Positions 34,369 to 42,790 of a stretch of DNA of 64,000 nt are shown piece after piece. The DNA is from Acidobacteriota bacterium (GTDB lineage: Bacteria; Actinomycetota; Acidimicrobiia; Acidimicrobiales; Palsa-688): contig JAGWSF010000028.1 in NCBI GenBank assembly GCA_028876385.1, positions 36,975 to 100,974 of the forward strand, given 5' to 3'. A program made the position numbers and the translations under genes. The notes below the pieces were generated by a model. That model saw only the letters and a list, made by a program, of their open reading frames with translations. It had not been told where the DNA came from and ran no database searches. Within the stretch, counting starts at the first letter, position 1. The number at the start of each line of letters is the position of its first letter.

Positions 34369-36567
34369 TCAGCCGGCGACGGGCGCCTCGACCGGCTCGT
34401 GGACGTGCAGCTCGTCGGCCTCGATGTGCAGGGTCGGCAGGAGCGAGTCGAGCCAGCGGGGCAACCACCAGTTAGCCGGACCGAACAGGTGCATGAGCGC
34501 GGGCACCAGGATGGTGCGCACCACGAAGGCGTCGATGACGATGGCCGCGGCGAAGCCGATCCCGAACTCCTGGATCACCAGAGCGTTGCCGAGCAGCGTG
34601 AAGGACAGGAACACCAGGATCATGATCAAAGCGGCCGCGGTGATCACCCGGCCGGTCTCGCTCTGGCCCTTCTGGACGGCCCGGTCGTTGTCCGCACTGA
34701 GAACCCACTCCTCGTGCATGCGGCTGACGAGGAAGACCTCGTAGTCCATGGACAGGCCGAACAGGACGGCGAAGACCATAACCGGCAGGTACACCTCGAT
34801 GGGCCCGGCGCTGGAGAAACCGAGCAGCGGCTTGGCCCAGCCGAACTGGAAGGCGGCGACCATGGTCCCGAGGGCGGCGCCGATGGACAGCAGGTTCATG
34901 ATCGACGCGGTCAGGGGCACGATCAGACTCCGGAACACCGCGGCCAGCAGGAGGAACGCCAGGACCACGATCACGGCCACGAACAGCGGCATCTTGCTCG
35001 ACAGCACCGAGGCGAAATCGATGCCCGCCGCGGTCTGGCCCCCGACGTGGATCACCAGTGATGTGCCGGCGGTGTCGCGGGCCGCCTCGGCGCGGATGCG
35101 ATCGACCAGGGTGACGGTCTGGGCCGCCTGCGGGCTGTAGGTCGGGTAGACGATGGCGACGACGGCCCGCCCGTTGGGGCTGGTCCTGACGGGCAGCACC
35201 CGGGCCACCCCGGGCTGGCCGCTCAGTCCCGACACGAACGAGTCGAATCGGGCCGCGTCGGCCGGCCCCCCGGCCCGTCCCACCACCTGCAACGGCCCGT
35301 TGAAGCCGGGACCGAAGCCCTTGGCCAGGAGGTCGTAGGCCTGGCGGCTGGTCGACGACGCCGGGTTCTCGCCGGCGTCGGCTATCCCCAGGCGGAGATG
35401 GAAGAAGGGCAGCGCGATGACCACGATGGCGGCCAGGGCGATTCCGCTCAGGACCACCGAGTTGCGCCCGACCATCTTCGACCAGCGGGGCCAGAAGCCC
35501 GCCTCCTCGCCGGGGACCCCGGTCCCCGGCGACGGTGCGGCGGCCAGGAGGCGTCGCTCCCGGCGGGCCAGGACCCTGATCCCGTAGAAGCCGAGCATGG
35601 CCGGCAGCAACGTCAGGGAGGCCAGCATGGTGAGGGCCACGACCAACGCCGAAGCCACCGCAACCCCGTAGAGGAAGCTGAGTCCGAGCACGAACATGCT
35701 GAGCAGGGCGATGCACACGGTGATGCCCGCGACCAGCACCGCCCGCCCCGAGGTGTTGAGGGCGCGGACCGCCGCCTCCTCGGGCGTGGCCCCGGCCAGA
35801 ATCTCCCGGCGGTGCCGGTTGACGATGAACAGGGCGTAGTCGATGCCCACGCCGAGCGAGATGAGCTCGGCGAGTTGGGTGGAGAACTGCGGCATGGTCA
35901 CCACGTGGCTGAGGATGCCGACCAGGGCGATGCCTATGCCGATGGCCGCCACCGCCGAGATGAGCGGCAGGACGGCGCTCAGGAGGGAGCGGCGGAAGGC
36001 GAAGTACAGCACCACCAGGGCCAGCACCACCCCCCCGAGGAACTCGGCCGACCCGCCGCCGAACCTCTCGCCCTTCTGCACCGCCGCTCCGCCGAGCGCC
36101 ACATTCAGCGACCCGCTGGCGTGGGCCCGGGCGGTGGAGATCAGCTCCTTGGCCTCGGCGGTGGAGATGTTCTGGGCCTGGGCGTTCAGCTGAACGGTCG
36201 CCAGCCCGATGGTGCCGTCCCTGGAGATGAGCGCGGCCGAGCGCTGGTACGGCGACGTGACGCCGGTGACGAACGGCAGCCGGCTGACGCTGGTCAGCAG
36301 GTCGGTCACCTCGGCGCGTACCGCCGGGTCGGCCAGCGTGGCGTGGCGGGCCTGGACCACGATCTGGTCGCTGTCACCGCTCTGGGCGGCGAAGTTGGCC
36401 TTCACGACGTCCTCGGCCCGGCTCGAGTCGGTGGCCGGGAAGGAGAAGTTGTTGCTGTAGCTGGAACCTGCCGAATGGGCGATTCCGGACACGACCACCA
36501 GAACCACCAGCCAAACGGCCAGGACGAAGCGGCGGTGCCGGAAGCACCAACGGGCCAAGGAGGTCAC
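34369..36567 (-). CDS. MmpL-family RND transporter
   Basis: A 732-residue membrane protein of the MmpL/actinorhodin-transporter type, with two repeated halves. Each half has a first helix, an extracellular domain and five further helices. Visible motifs are the N-terminal HRRFVLAVWLVVLVV, GVGIDYALFIVNRHRRE (proton-relay helix with Asp-Tyr, about 275) and its second-half partner FGLSMDYEVFLVSRMHEEW (about 600). It would export a lipid or other hydrophobic product. The GTG at 36567 is preceded by GGAGGAA at ideal spacing. It follows the sigma/anti-sigma pair. Confidence 0.93.
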   Translation of the reverse strand: MTSLARWCFRHRRFVLAVWLVVLVVVSGIAHSAGSSYSNNFSFPATDSSRAEDVVKANFAAQSGDSDQIVVQARHATLADPAVRAEVTDLLTSVSRLPFVTGVTSPYQRSAALISRDGTIGLATVQLNAQAQNISTAEAKELISTARAHASGSLNVALGGAAVQKGERFGGGSAEFLGGVVLALVVLYFAFRRSLLSAVLPLISAVAAIGIGIALVGILSHVVTMPQFSTQLAELISLGVGIDYALFIVNRHRREILAGATPEEAAVRALNTSGRAVLVAGITVCIALLSMFVLGLSFLYGVAVASALVVALTMLASLTLLPAMLGFYGIRVLARRERRLLAAAPSPGTGVPGEEAGFWPRWSKMVGRNSVVLSGIALAAIVVIALPFFHLRLGIADAGENPASSTSRQAYDLLAKGFGPGFNGPLQVVGRAGGPADAARFDSFVSGLSGQPGVARVLPVRTSPNGRAVVAIVYPTYSPQAAQTVTLVDRIRAEAARDTAGTSLVIHVGGQTAAGIDFASVLSSKMPLFVAVIVVLAFLLLAAVFRSLIVPLTASIMNLLSIGAALGTMVAAFQFGWAKPLLGFSSAGPIEVYLPVMVFAVLFGLSMDYEVFLVSRMHEEWVLSADNDRAVQKGQSETGRVITAAALIMILVFLSFTLLGNALVIQEFGIGFAAAIVIDAFVVRTILVPALMHLFGPANWWLPRWLDSLLPTLHIEADELHVHEPVEAPVAG

Positions 36568-36644
36568 GGTTCCTCCGATTTGGGAAGCTTGGGGGGGACG
36601 GCCCGATGCTAGCCGGGGTCGGTCGGTGGACGCCCTGCGGCCCC

Positions 36645-37355
36645 CTACCGCAGCCGGGCCGTGGCCAGCACCCGGCCGGAGGTGTCGACCAGGCGGGCGA
36701 TCCGGGCCGGTGCCCCCGACCGCGGGACGGCTGCCGCCCAGTAGCCGCCGTGGGCGCCGGTGGTGAACTCCCCGATGGTGATGACTGCTCCGTCGGCGGT
36801 CACGACCTGGCAGATGACGGCCCGATCGGGCCAGGCGGTGACCGCCATCGAGAGCCACGGGTTGGGGCCGTAGTCCCAGACCACGTCGCCCACCGGACCG
36901 CTGGAAGCGGTCAGGGTGGCCACCTTGACCCACGACTGCTCCCGCCGCGGCGAGGAGGGGACCAGGACGAGGACGGCCACGACGGCGGCCGCCGCCAGCG
37001 CCGCCGCGGCCAGGACGGCGCGGCGGTGTCGACCACCCCGCTCGCCGCTCCGGCCGGGGCCGTAGGACCACCGGCGGTACGGCCGGCTGGCGGCCGCCGG
37101 CTGGGGGGTGGCGCCGGCGTGGGTGGCGAGGCCGGCCACACGGTCGAGCACCCGCTGCTCGAATCCGACCTCCGGCTCGGCGGCCGGGGCGAGAGCGGCG
37201 AGCCGGTCGGACACGTCGGCCAGGGCCGCCAGCTCCTCCCGGCAGGGCCCGCACCGGGCCAGGTGGGCCAGCAGCTCGGGGCGCGTCGACGGGTCTTCGA
37301 TCCCGAGGGCCATCTCGGGCAGGTCGTGGGGATGGATGTCGGGGTTGTCGCTCAT
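36645..37355 (-). CDS. Zinc-finger anti-sigma factor, single-pass membrane
   Basis: A 236-residue protein. The N-terminal cytosolic anti-sigma domain carries the zinc motif HLARCGPC (His-x3-Cys-x2-Cys, about 30-37). A Pro/Arg linker and one membrane helix (about 115-135, AAALAAAAVVAVLVLV) follow, then an extracellular domain with beta-rich sequence ending near TGAHGGYWAAAVP. It would hold the adjacent ECF sigma factor inactive. Its ATG overlaps the sigma stop (ATGA), the standard arrangement. Confidence 0.9.
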   Translation of the reverse strand: MSDNPDIHPHDLPEMALGIEDPSTRPELLAHLARCGPCREELAALADVSDRLAALAPAAEPEVGFEQRVLDRVAGLATHAGATPQPAAASRPYRRWSYGPGRSGERGGRHRRAVLAAAALAAAAVVAVLVLVPSSPRREQSWVKVATLTASSGPVGDVVWDYGPNPWLSMAVTAWPDRAVICQVVTADGAVITIGEFTTGAHGGYWAAAVPRSGAPARIARLVDTSGRVLATARLR

Positions 37356-37978
37356 TGCCTCGTGAGGAGTGTTCGGCGCAGAGCCATCATGGCGGTGCGG
37401 ATACGGGTCTTGGCCGTTCCGAGCGGAATTCCCTCGGCAGCGGCCACTTGCGAGGCGCTGAGGCCGACCACCCCGGCGAGGACGACGGCCCGGGCCTGCT
37501 CGGGGGGCAGACCTCGCAGGGCCGCCCTGAGCTCCTCGATCGACTCACCGGCCAGGGCGGCCGCCTCGGGGGTCCGCTCGGTGCTACCCACCCGGGCCAG
37601 GATGGCGTCGGTGTCCACCGGTTGGGGCCGGCGCACCCGCAACGCGTCGATGGCCAGGTTTCGGGTGATGGCCGAAAGCCACGTCCCGACCGACGCCCGG
37701 CGGGCGTCGTAGGTAGCGCCGTGGCGCCAGGCCTGCACGAAACCCTGTTGGGCGATGTCGTCGGCCAGCGCCGGGTCATTCGTGACGGCCAGGGCCACGC
37801 CGTGCACCTTGGACTGGAAGCGGCGGACGAAGGCCAGTGACAGCTCACGGTCTCCCGAGGCGAAGCCGGCGAGGAGGGCCTCGTCGGGTAGCTGGTCCAC
37901 CGGCACCGCCGACGCCAGGGCCGGTCGCCGCCCCGGCCGCCTCCCGGTCAAGTCGAGAGGCCTTCGGTCAGTAGCCAC
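37352..37978 (-). CDS. ECF-family RNA polymerase sigma factor
   Basis: A 208-residue group IV sigma factor. The sigma-2 region (about 30-105) includes DDIAQQGFVQAWRHG and TWLSAITRNLAIDALR, and the sigma-4 helix-turn-helix region (about 145-205) includes LSASQVAAAEGIPLGTAKTRI. It is related to sigma factors paired with zinc anti-sigma proteins (SigK/SigL-like). The start is GTG 37978, which overlaps the 3' end of the PF03640 lipoprotein gene by 11 nt, so lipoprotein, sigma and anti-sigma are likely cotranscribed. Confidence 0.92.
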   Translation of the reverse strand: MATDRRPLDLTGRRPGRRPALASAVPVDQLPDEALLAGFASGDRELSLAFVRRFQSKVHGVALAVTNDPALADDIAQQGFVQAWRHGATYDARRASVGTWLSAITRNLAIDALRVRRPQPVDTDAILARVGSTERTPEAAALAGESIEELRAALRGLPPEQARAVVLAGVVGLSASQVAAAEGIPLGTAKTRIRTAMMALRRTLLTRQ

Positions 37979-38474
37979 CAGAGCTGGAGCCGCCGGCGGC
38001 GGTCGTCGCCGGCGACGATGCGACCTGCACCGCGGTGCCCGCGGCGCTCACCGCATACCAGTAGCCCCCGAATCCGTGCACCCCCTGGCCGTGGGCCTGG
38101 CCGGCCCCGGTGTCCTTCTCGAAAGTGTAGAGCGGCCAGCCGTTGTAGGTCAGCTGGTTGCCGTTGGGGCCGGCCACCGAGCCGACGAGCTTGGACTGGG
38201 CGCCCCCCCCGGCGGCGAGCCCGGCGGCGACGGGCGGCCACACCACGGCGCACTGCCCGGTGCAGGTCGGCTTGGAGCGGGCGTCGGGCTCGAAGAGGTA
38301 GACCGTCTGTCCGGTGGCGTCCACCAGCACCGATCCGACCCCCGCCACCGTCTCTGTGTGCAGCCCGGGTCCGCTGGCGGTCGACGCCGCCTTGGACGAC
38401 CCCGACGACCCGCAGGCCGCACTCAGCCCGGCGACCAGCGTGCAGGCGACGGCAAGGGTGGGACGGAAACGCAC
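37968..38474 (-). CDS. PF03640-type secreted repeat lipoprotein
   Basis: A 168-residue lipoprotein. A signal peptide with lipobox (GLSAAC, Cys about 21) is followed by two copies of the secreted repeat with the Tyr-x-aromatic-x2-Asp motif: YLFEPD with CTGQCAVVWPP (about 60-82) and YTFEKD (about 118). The usual ending GFGGYWYAVSAAG is present. The family function is unknown, possibly redox- or heme-related in the envelope. The start is GTG 38474 with AGGAGG 8 nt upstream. It is the first gene of the sigma/anti-sigma array and a plausible signal partner. Confidence 0.9.
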   Translation of the reverse strand: MRFRPTLAVACTLVAGLSAACGSSGSSKAASTASGPGLHTETVAGVGSVLVDATGQTVYLFEPDARSKPTCTGQCAVVWPPVAAGLAAGGGAQSKLVGSVAGPNGNQLTYNGWPLYTFEKDTGAGQAHGQGVHGFGGYWYAVSAAGTAVQVASSPATTAAGGSSSGGY

Positions 38475-38584
38475 TTCGGCAACCTCCTAGATGAACTGGC
38501 CTACATACGGATGGCAGGCCGGATCGGATTGCCTCTCGCCTCGAGGCGCCGCGAACAACGCGGCGCGCCGACGGCATCGCGGCG

Positions 38585-39673
38585 TCACATGAAGTTGCGG
38601 GTGTGCAGCAAGGACAGCTCGGCGGCCTGGCGGTCGTCGAACCCGAGGTGGACCAGCCGGCGGCGCCGGCCCGTATCCATCTCCGCCTGCAGGGCCGCCA
38701 CCGCGTCCCAGCCGGACGCGATGGCCGACGGCTCCCAGCTCCCGGCGGCCAGAACCACGAGGCTGTCGTGGACCGCCGGCGCCAGGCCGGCGGTGGCGGC
38801 GAGAGCGTCGTGGCGCCGTTCCAGAGCCGCTCTCAGCCGGTCCCGGTCGGAGGGACGGCGGGTGACGTGCTCGGAGAGGTGGCCCATGGCGAAAGCCACG
38901 TGGCGGGCCTCGTCGGCGAGGACCACCCGGGCCAGGCGGGAGGTGACCGGGTCGGGCCCGTGACGCTCCAGGAAGGACAGCAGGGCCAGGAAGCTGCCCT
39001 CGCCCAGCACCGATAGCAGGAACGAGGCGTTGGCCCAGTCGGGCTCGTCGAGCAGGGACTGCAGCGACGCCCGGCCGCCCGCTCCCGACAGCCCCGGGGG
39101 CCCACCGCTCAGCCCGGCCCGGCGGGTGAAGACCTCCACGTGGCGGGCCTCGTCGGCGACCTGGGTGGCGAGGAACGCGGCAGCCTCGCGGAAGTGGGGG
39201 TGGATGCGGCCGAGGAAGCGGGCCGGCACCATCAAAGCCGCCTGCTCGTTCTCGACCAGGTAGGTCATGGTCTGAACCACGGCCGCCTCCACGTCGTCGG
39301 GCAGGTCGGGCCTGGCCCAGTCGACCACGGTGGCCGGATCCCACTGGTTGGCTGCGGCCTGGGCGTAGAGGCGGGCGGCCTGCTCACTCCAGATCACGTC
39401 GCGACGGTCCAGGTCGGCGCCGGGTAGGGGCGGCCCGCCCGCCTCGACCAGCGCCCCCCGGGCGGCCAGACCCCACGCCGGGTCGGCCCGCGACGCCGGG
39501 CGACCGGCCTCCCCGGCCCGCCGCGCCCCCACCCATCTCCGCTCGTCGGCGTCACCGCGCACCACGACGAGGGGCTCGCCGCCGCCGTGACCGGACCCGG
39601 CGCCGCCGGCGCCCCCGCCCGGGGGGCCCACCAGGCCGTGGCCCCGTCGGCGGGCCCACGCCCTCAGGTGCAC
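38585..39673 (-). CDS. TusA-like domain fused to di-iron ferritin-like protein
   Basis: From GTG 39673 the protein has 362 residues. The C-terminal part (about 95-362) is a ferritin/ribonucleotide-reductase-like four-helix fold with ligand-type Glu (ENEQAALM), DEARHVEVF (about 165), GEGSFLAL and DEARHVAFA (about 260), a complete Glu/Glu-x2-His pair set. The first 25 residues finish a TusA/SirA-like fold whose earlier strands (VDLGPLGLDRGG, then GGHLEVTGRDPALPV) are encoded upstream in the same frame, back to about 39799. The TusA Cys-Pro is missing. No ATG, GTG or TTG exists between 39673 and the in-frame stop at 39842-39844, so the true start is uncertain (a CTG at 39799 is one option). It is the third gene of the operon. 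Confidence 0.8.
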   Translation of the reverse strand: MHLRAWARRRGHGLVGPPGGGAGGAGSGHGGGEPLVVVRGDADERRWVGARRAGEAGRPASRADPAWGLAARGALVEAGGPPLPGADLDRRDVIWSEQAARLYAQAAANQWDPATVVDWARPDLPDDVEAAVVQTMTYLVENEQAALMVPARFLGRIHPHFREAAAFLATQVADEARHVEVFTRRAGLSGGPPGLSGAGGRASLQSLLDEPDWANASFLLSVLGEGSFLALLSFLERHGPDPVTSRLARVVLADEARHVAFAMGHLSEHVTRRPSDRDRLRAALERRHDALAATAGLAPAVHDSLVVLAAGSWEPSAIASGWDAVAALQAEMDTGRRRRLVHLGFDDRQAAELSLLHTRNFM

Positions 39674-39818
39674 GGGCAGGGCCGGGTCGCGGCCGGTGAC
39701 CTCCAGGTGCCCGCCGACCGGCAGCGGGGCCAGGGCCCGCTCCAGGAGTATGTGGCCGCCCCGGTCGAGGCCGAGGGGACCGAGATCTACCCGGCCCAGC
39801 CGAGGCGCCGGGGGGAGG

Positions 39819-40646
39819 TCAGGGTCGGTAGCCGTCGGCGGTCACCTCCCCGCCGGGACCGTAGAAGCCGAGCCGGTCCACGGCCCGTGCCAGTTGGGCG
39901 TAGCCCGAGGTGCGACCCGGGACCCACTGCCGCAGGCCCTCCAGGTCGAGCAGGGGCCGGACCTGCGGGTCGGCGTAGTCCATGGCCAGCAGGAGGTCAC
40001 AGAACCGGCGGACGGCCGGGGAGGGGGGACCGGCGGCGGTCATGTTGCAGTGGTCGTAGGGGGGCGTCTGAGCCACGATCCTGGTGGAGCCGGCGGCCAC
40101 GACGCCTTGGGTGCTGAAGGCCAGGTGGTTGGTGTCGATGAGGCAGGCGGCCTCCACCTCGCCGGCGGCCAGGGCCCGCAGGGCGTCGCGCTCGCCGCCG
40201 ATGTGGTCGCCGTGCAGGCCCACCCCGACATCGAAGCGGCGCACCCTGACCGCCACGTCGCTCATGAGCCCGAGCGGTATGAGGGTGGCCTGCGGCGAGT
40301 CGACCGCCCCGACGGCCACCAGCCGCCCGGCCAGGTCGGCCACGTCGCGTACCTCGGAGTCGGCTCGCACCACCACCACCGAGGTCAGATCCAAGTCGGT
40401 GTCCCTCATCACCAGGGCCTCGGCGCCGGGGGCCATCCGCTGGGTGCGCACCCAGGCCAGCGGCGAGTTCCAGGCCACGTCGATCCGACCGGCGACGAGG
40501 TCCTCGACCTGGTGCTCGTAGTGCGAGTAGAGCACGTAGTCCATGAACAGGTCCCGCTGGCGCAGCCACCGGCGGAACCCGTCCCAGATGGTCACCACCT
40601 TGGGGTCATAGGCGACGGCGCCGAGCTGTATCCGGTCGGCGGTCAC
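39819..40646 (-). CDS. Signal-less PhnD-like periplasmic-binding-fold protein
   Basis: A 275-residue protein of the phosphonate/phosphite-type (PhnD-like) substrate-binding family: IQLGAVAYDPKVV at the N-terminus, DLVAGRIDVAWNSPLAWV (about 50-67) and DLAGRLVAVGAVDSPQATLIP (about 103-123). It has no signal peptide or lipobox, so it should stay in the cytosol and may act as an enzyme or sensor rather than in transport (inference). The GTG start overlaps the TGA of the flavoprotein gene (GTGA). No ABC permease or ATPase is nearby. Confidence 0.85.
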   Translation of the reverse strand: MTADRIQLGAVAYDPKVVTIWDGFRRWLRQRDLFMDYVLYSHYEHQVEDLVAGRIDVAWNSPLAWVRTQRMAPGAEALVMRDTDLDLTSVVVVRADSEVRDVADLAGRLVAVGAVDSPQATLIPLGLMSDVAVRVRRFDVGVGLHGDHIGGERDALRALAAGEVEAACLIDTNHLAFSTQGVVAAGSTRIVAQTPPYDHCNMTAAGPPSPAVRRFCDLLLAMDYADPQVRPLLDLEGLRQWVPGRTSGYAQLARAVDRLGFYGPGGEVTADGYRP

Positions 40647-41764
40647 AGCAGCGGTAGGCCGTTGATGGCCCGCCCGACGAAGTCGAGCAGGGCGTCGGTG
40701 GTGGGGGCCATCACCCGGGCCGCCCGGGCGTCGCGGAAGTGGCGCTCGACGCCGAGCTCCCGGCGGAAGGCGGCGCCGCCGCAGATCTTCATGGCCAGAT
40801 CGGTCACCGCGATGGCCGCCTCGCCGGCCGCCGCTTTGACCTCCAGGGTCCGCAGCGGGGCGTGGGGTTGGGCGGCGGCGACGGCCGCGACCGTGTCGTG
40901 CAGCAGCGCCGCCGCCCCGTCGGTGGCGATCCGCATGCGGGCGTGATCGGCGCGCGTGACCGGCTGATCGGCCAGCGTCTGGTCCAGGTGCTCGAGGCGG
41001 GTGGAGGTCATGTGACGGCCGGTCTCGTCGGTGACCGCCTCCATCACCCCCACGCTGAACGCCGCGCTAAGGACCAGGAACCACGGCAGGACCTCCGACA
41101 AGGCGATGTCCAGGCCGCGGCCGTCGTCGCCGAGTCGGGCCCGCTCTGGGACCTCGGCGCCGCGGGCCTCCACCGGCGCCGAGCAGTTGCCCCGAAGACC
41201 GAGCCCGTCGAAGGGTCCCGGGGTGGCCAGCCCCGCCGTGGCCGAGGGCACCAGCCAGAGGGTCATTGCTCCCTCGGCGGCCACCGGTCGGCTCGACCAG
41301 ACGTAGTAGTCGGCCCGCCCGGCGGCGGTGATCCAGCTCTTGCGGGCGTCGAGACGGACGCCGTCGCCCGACTTCGTGGCCGTGCCGAGGGGGGCCCAGA
41401 AGTGGCTGCGCGACCCGGCCTCGGAGAAGGCCAGCGTGGCCAGGTGACGTCCGTCCCCCAACTGGCGGCGGACGTCCGGCGGCCCGTGCGTCTCGACCAC
41501 GGCGGTCGCCGCGTAGTGCATCATGACCACCATCGCCGTCGACCCGCACGCCCCGGCCAGGGCCCGGACGACGTCGACCGCGTCGGCCAGCGATCCGCCG
41601 CCGCCGCCCATGTCCTCGGCCACGGTCAGGCCGAGCAGGCCGGCCCGGCCGAGGGCCTGGATGGACGCCTCGGGGAAGCGGGCCTCGGTGTCCACCTCGG
41701 GCGCCGCCGGTCGCACGACCTCGTCAATGGCGCGCCGCAGCGCGCTCGTAACCTCTTCGTTCAC
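40643..41764 (-). CDS. Acyl-CoA-dehydrogenase-fold flavoprotein lacking catalytic Glu
   Basis: A 373-residue protein with the full acyl-CoA dehydrogenase fold: N-terminal helices, FAD segment LAFSEAGSRSHF (about 110-121), KSWITAAG and the C-terminal CGGAAFRRELGVERHFRDAR. Where classical enzymes have the catalytic Glu in a YEGT-like motif, this one reads VMAPTTDALLDF, so it may be a flavin monooxygenase or another non-dehydrogenase member. GTG 41764 is chosen because GGAGG lies 7 nt upstream; GTG 41785 would add seven residues. It is the first gene of the operon with the PhnD-like and ferritin-like genes. Confidence 0.85.
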   Translation of the reverse strand: MNEEVTSALRRAIDEVVRPAAPEVDTEARFPEASIQALGRAGLLGLTVAEDMGGGGGSLADAVDVVRALAGACGSTAMVVMMHYAATAVVETHGPPDVRRQLGDGRHLATLAFSEAGSRSHFWAPLGTATKSGDGVRLDARKSWITAAGRADYYVWSSRPVAAEGAMTLWLVPSATAGLATPGPFDGLGLRGNCSAPVEARGAEVPERARLGDDGRGLDIALSEVLPWFLVLSAAFSVGVMEAVTDETGRHMTSTRLEHLDQTLADQPVTRADHARMRIATDGAAALLHDTVAAVAAAQPHAPLRTLEVKAAAGEAAIAVTDLAMKICGGAAFRRELGVERHFRDARAARVMAPTTDALLDFVGRAINGLPLL

Positions 41765-41990
41765 TGCCCATCCTCCCTGACCCACGCGGGGCCGGCTCTT
41801 CCCGTAGGGGAATCAAAGGGTCCGGCGGTGCCACTCCGTCAGGACAAGGGAGCGCGGTGATGCCGCCGGGACCGCCCGACCGGGCGGTGCTTCAATCACT
41901 CAACGACGGACCACGCTCACCTCCCCGGGGTCGATGTACCTGAATGGGACCAAAGCGAAGCTAGCAGGGGGCCCGCCCGGGGGCGATCGG

Positions 41991-42770
41991 TCAGCGACCC
42001 TTGTAGTCGGCCGGGCGCTTCTCGAGGAACGAAGCCAGGGATTCCTTGAAGTCCTCGGTGCGGAACAGGTTGAGCAGCTCGGCCAGGACGTGGTGGGAGT
42101 TGGCGTCGAAGGACGAGTCCAGGCCGAGGCGCATGGCCCGCTTGGCGGCCCGCACGGCGAGGGGCGGCATGGCCACCACGTCGGCGACCCAGGAGTCCAC
42201 CGTGGCGTCGAGATCGGCGGCGGCTACGACGGTGTTGACCAGACCGAGGCGCAGCATCTCGGACGCGTCGAGCTTGCGACCGAACAGCGAGACCTCGCAG
42301 GCCTTGTGCCAGCCCACCAGGCGGGGCAGCAGCCAGGTGCCCCCGCTCTCGGGCAGGGCACTGCGCTTCACCGGGGGGGTGAAGCTGGCCTGATCGGAGG
42401 CGATGACCACGTCGCAGCCGAGGGCCAGGTCCACTCCGTAGCCGGCGGCCGGCCCGTTCAACCGGCAGATGACCGGCACGTCCAGGCGGCGCAGGACGAA
42501 CGGGGGAGTGTCATCGACGCGGGTGCCGAGCCCGCCGGGATCGGCGCCGAGACCCTGGCCGGCGGCCAGGTCCTGCAGGTCCAGCCCGCTGCAGAAACCC
42601 CGGCCGGCCCCGGTGAGCACGACGGCCCGCACGTCGCGGTCAGCGTCGCACTCGACGAGGAGCCGGCTCATGTCGCGCAGCATCGGCCCGCTGATGGCGT
42701 TCAGGCGGTCGGGCCGGTTCATGGTGATCGTAACGACGTGGTCGTGGCGGTGGGCGGTCAGGTGTTCCAT
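41991..42770 (-). CDS. Enoyl-CoA hydratase/isomerase family protein
   Basis: A 259-residue crotonase-fold enzyme beginning VVTITMNRPDRLNAISGPML. The first oxyanion-hole segment is GRGFCSGLDLQDL (about 58-70), the second is LNGPAAGYGVDLALGCDV (about 107-124), and SALPESGGTWLLPRLVG carries the usual catalytic Glu region. The last residues, EKRPADYKGR, are typical. Substrate not identifiable. The start is ATG 42770. It lies 20 nt after the amidohydrolase gene and is likely cotranscribed. The 226 nt downstream, before the flavoprotein operon, hold no gene that I can see. Confidence 0.92.
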   Translation of the reverse strand: MEHLTAHRHDHVVTITMNRPDRLNAISGPMLRDMSRLLVECDADRDVRAVVLTGAGRGFCSGLDLQDLAAGQGLGADPGGLGTRVDDTPPFVLRRLDVPVICRLNGPAAGYGVDLALGCDVVIASDQASFTPPVKRSALPESGGTWLLPRLVGWHKACEVSLFGRKLDASEMLRLGLVNTVVAAADLDATVDSWVADVVAMPPLAVRAAKRAMRLGLDSSFDANSHHVLAELLNLFRTEDFKESLASFLEKRPADYKGR

Positions 42771-42790
42771 GCTCGAAGTATGACCGGCAG

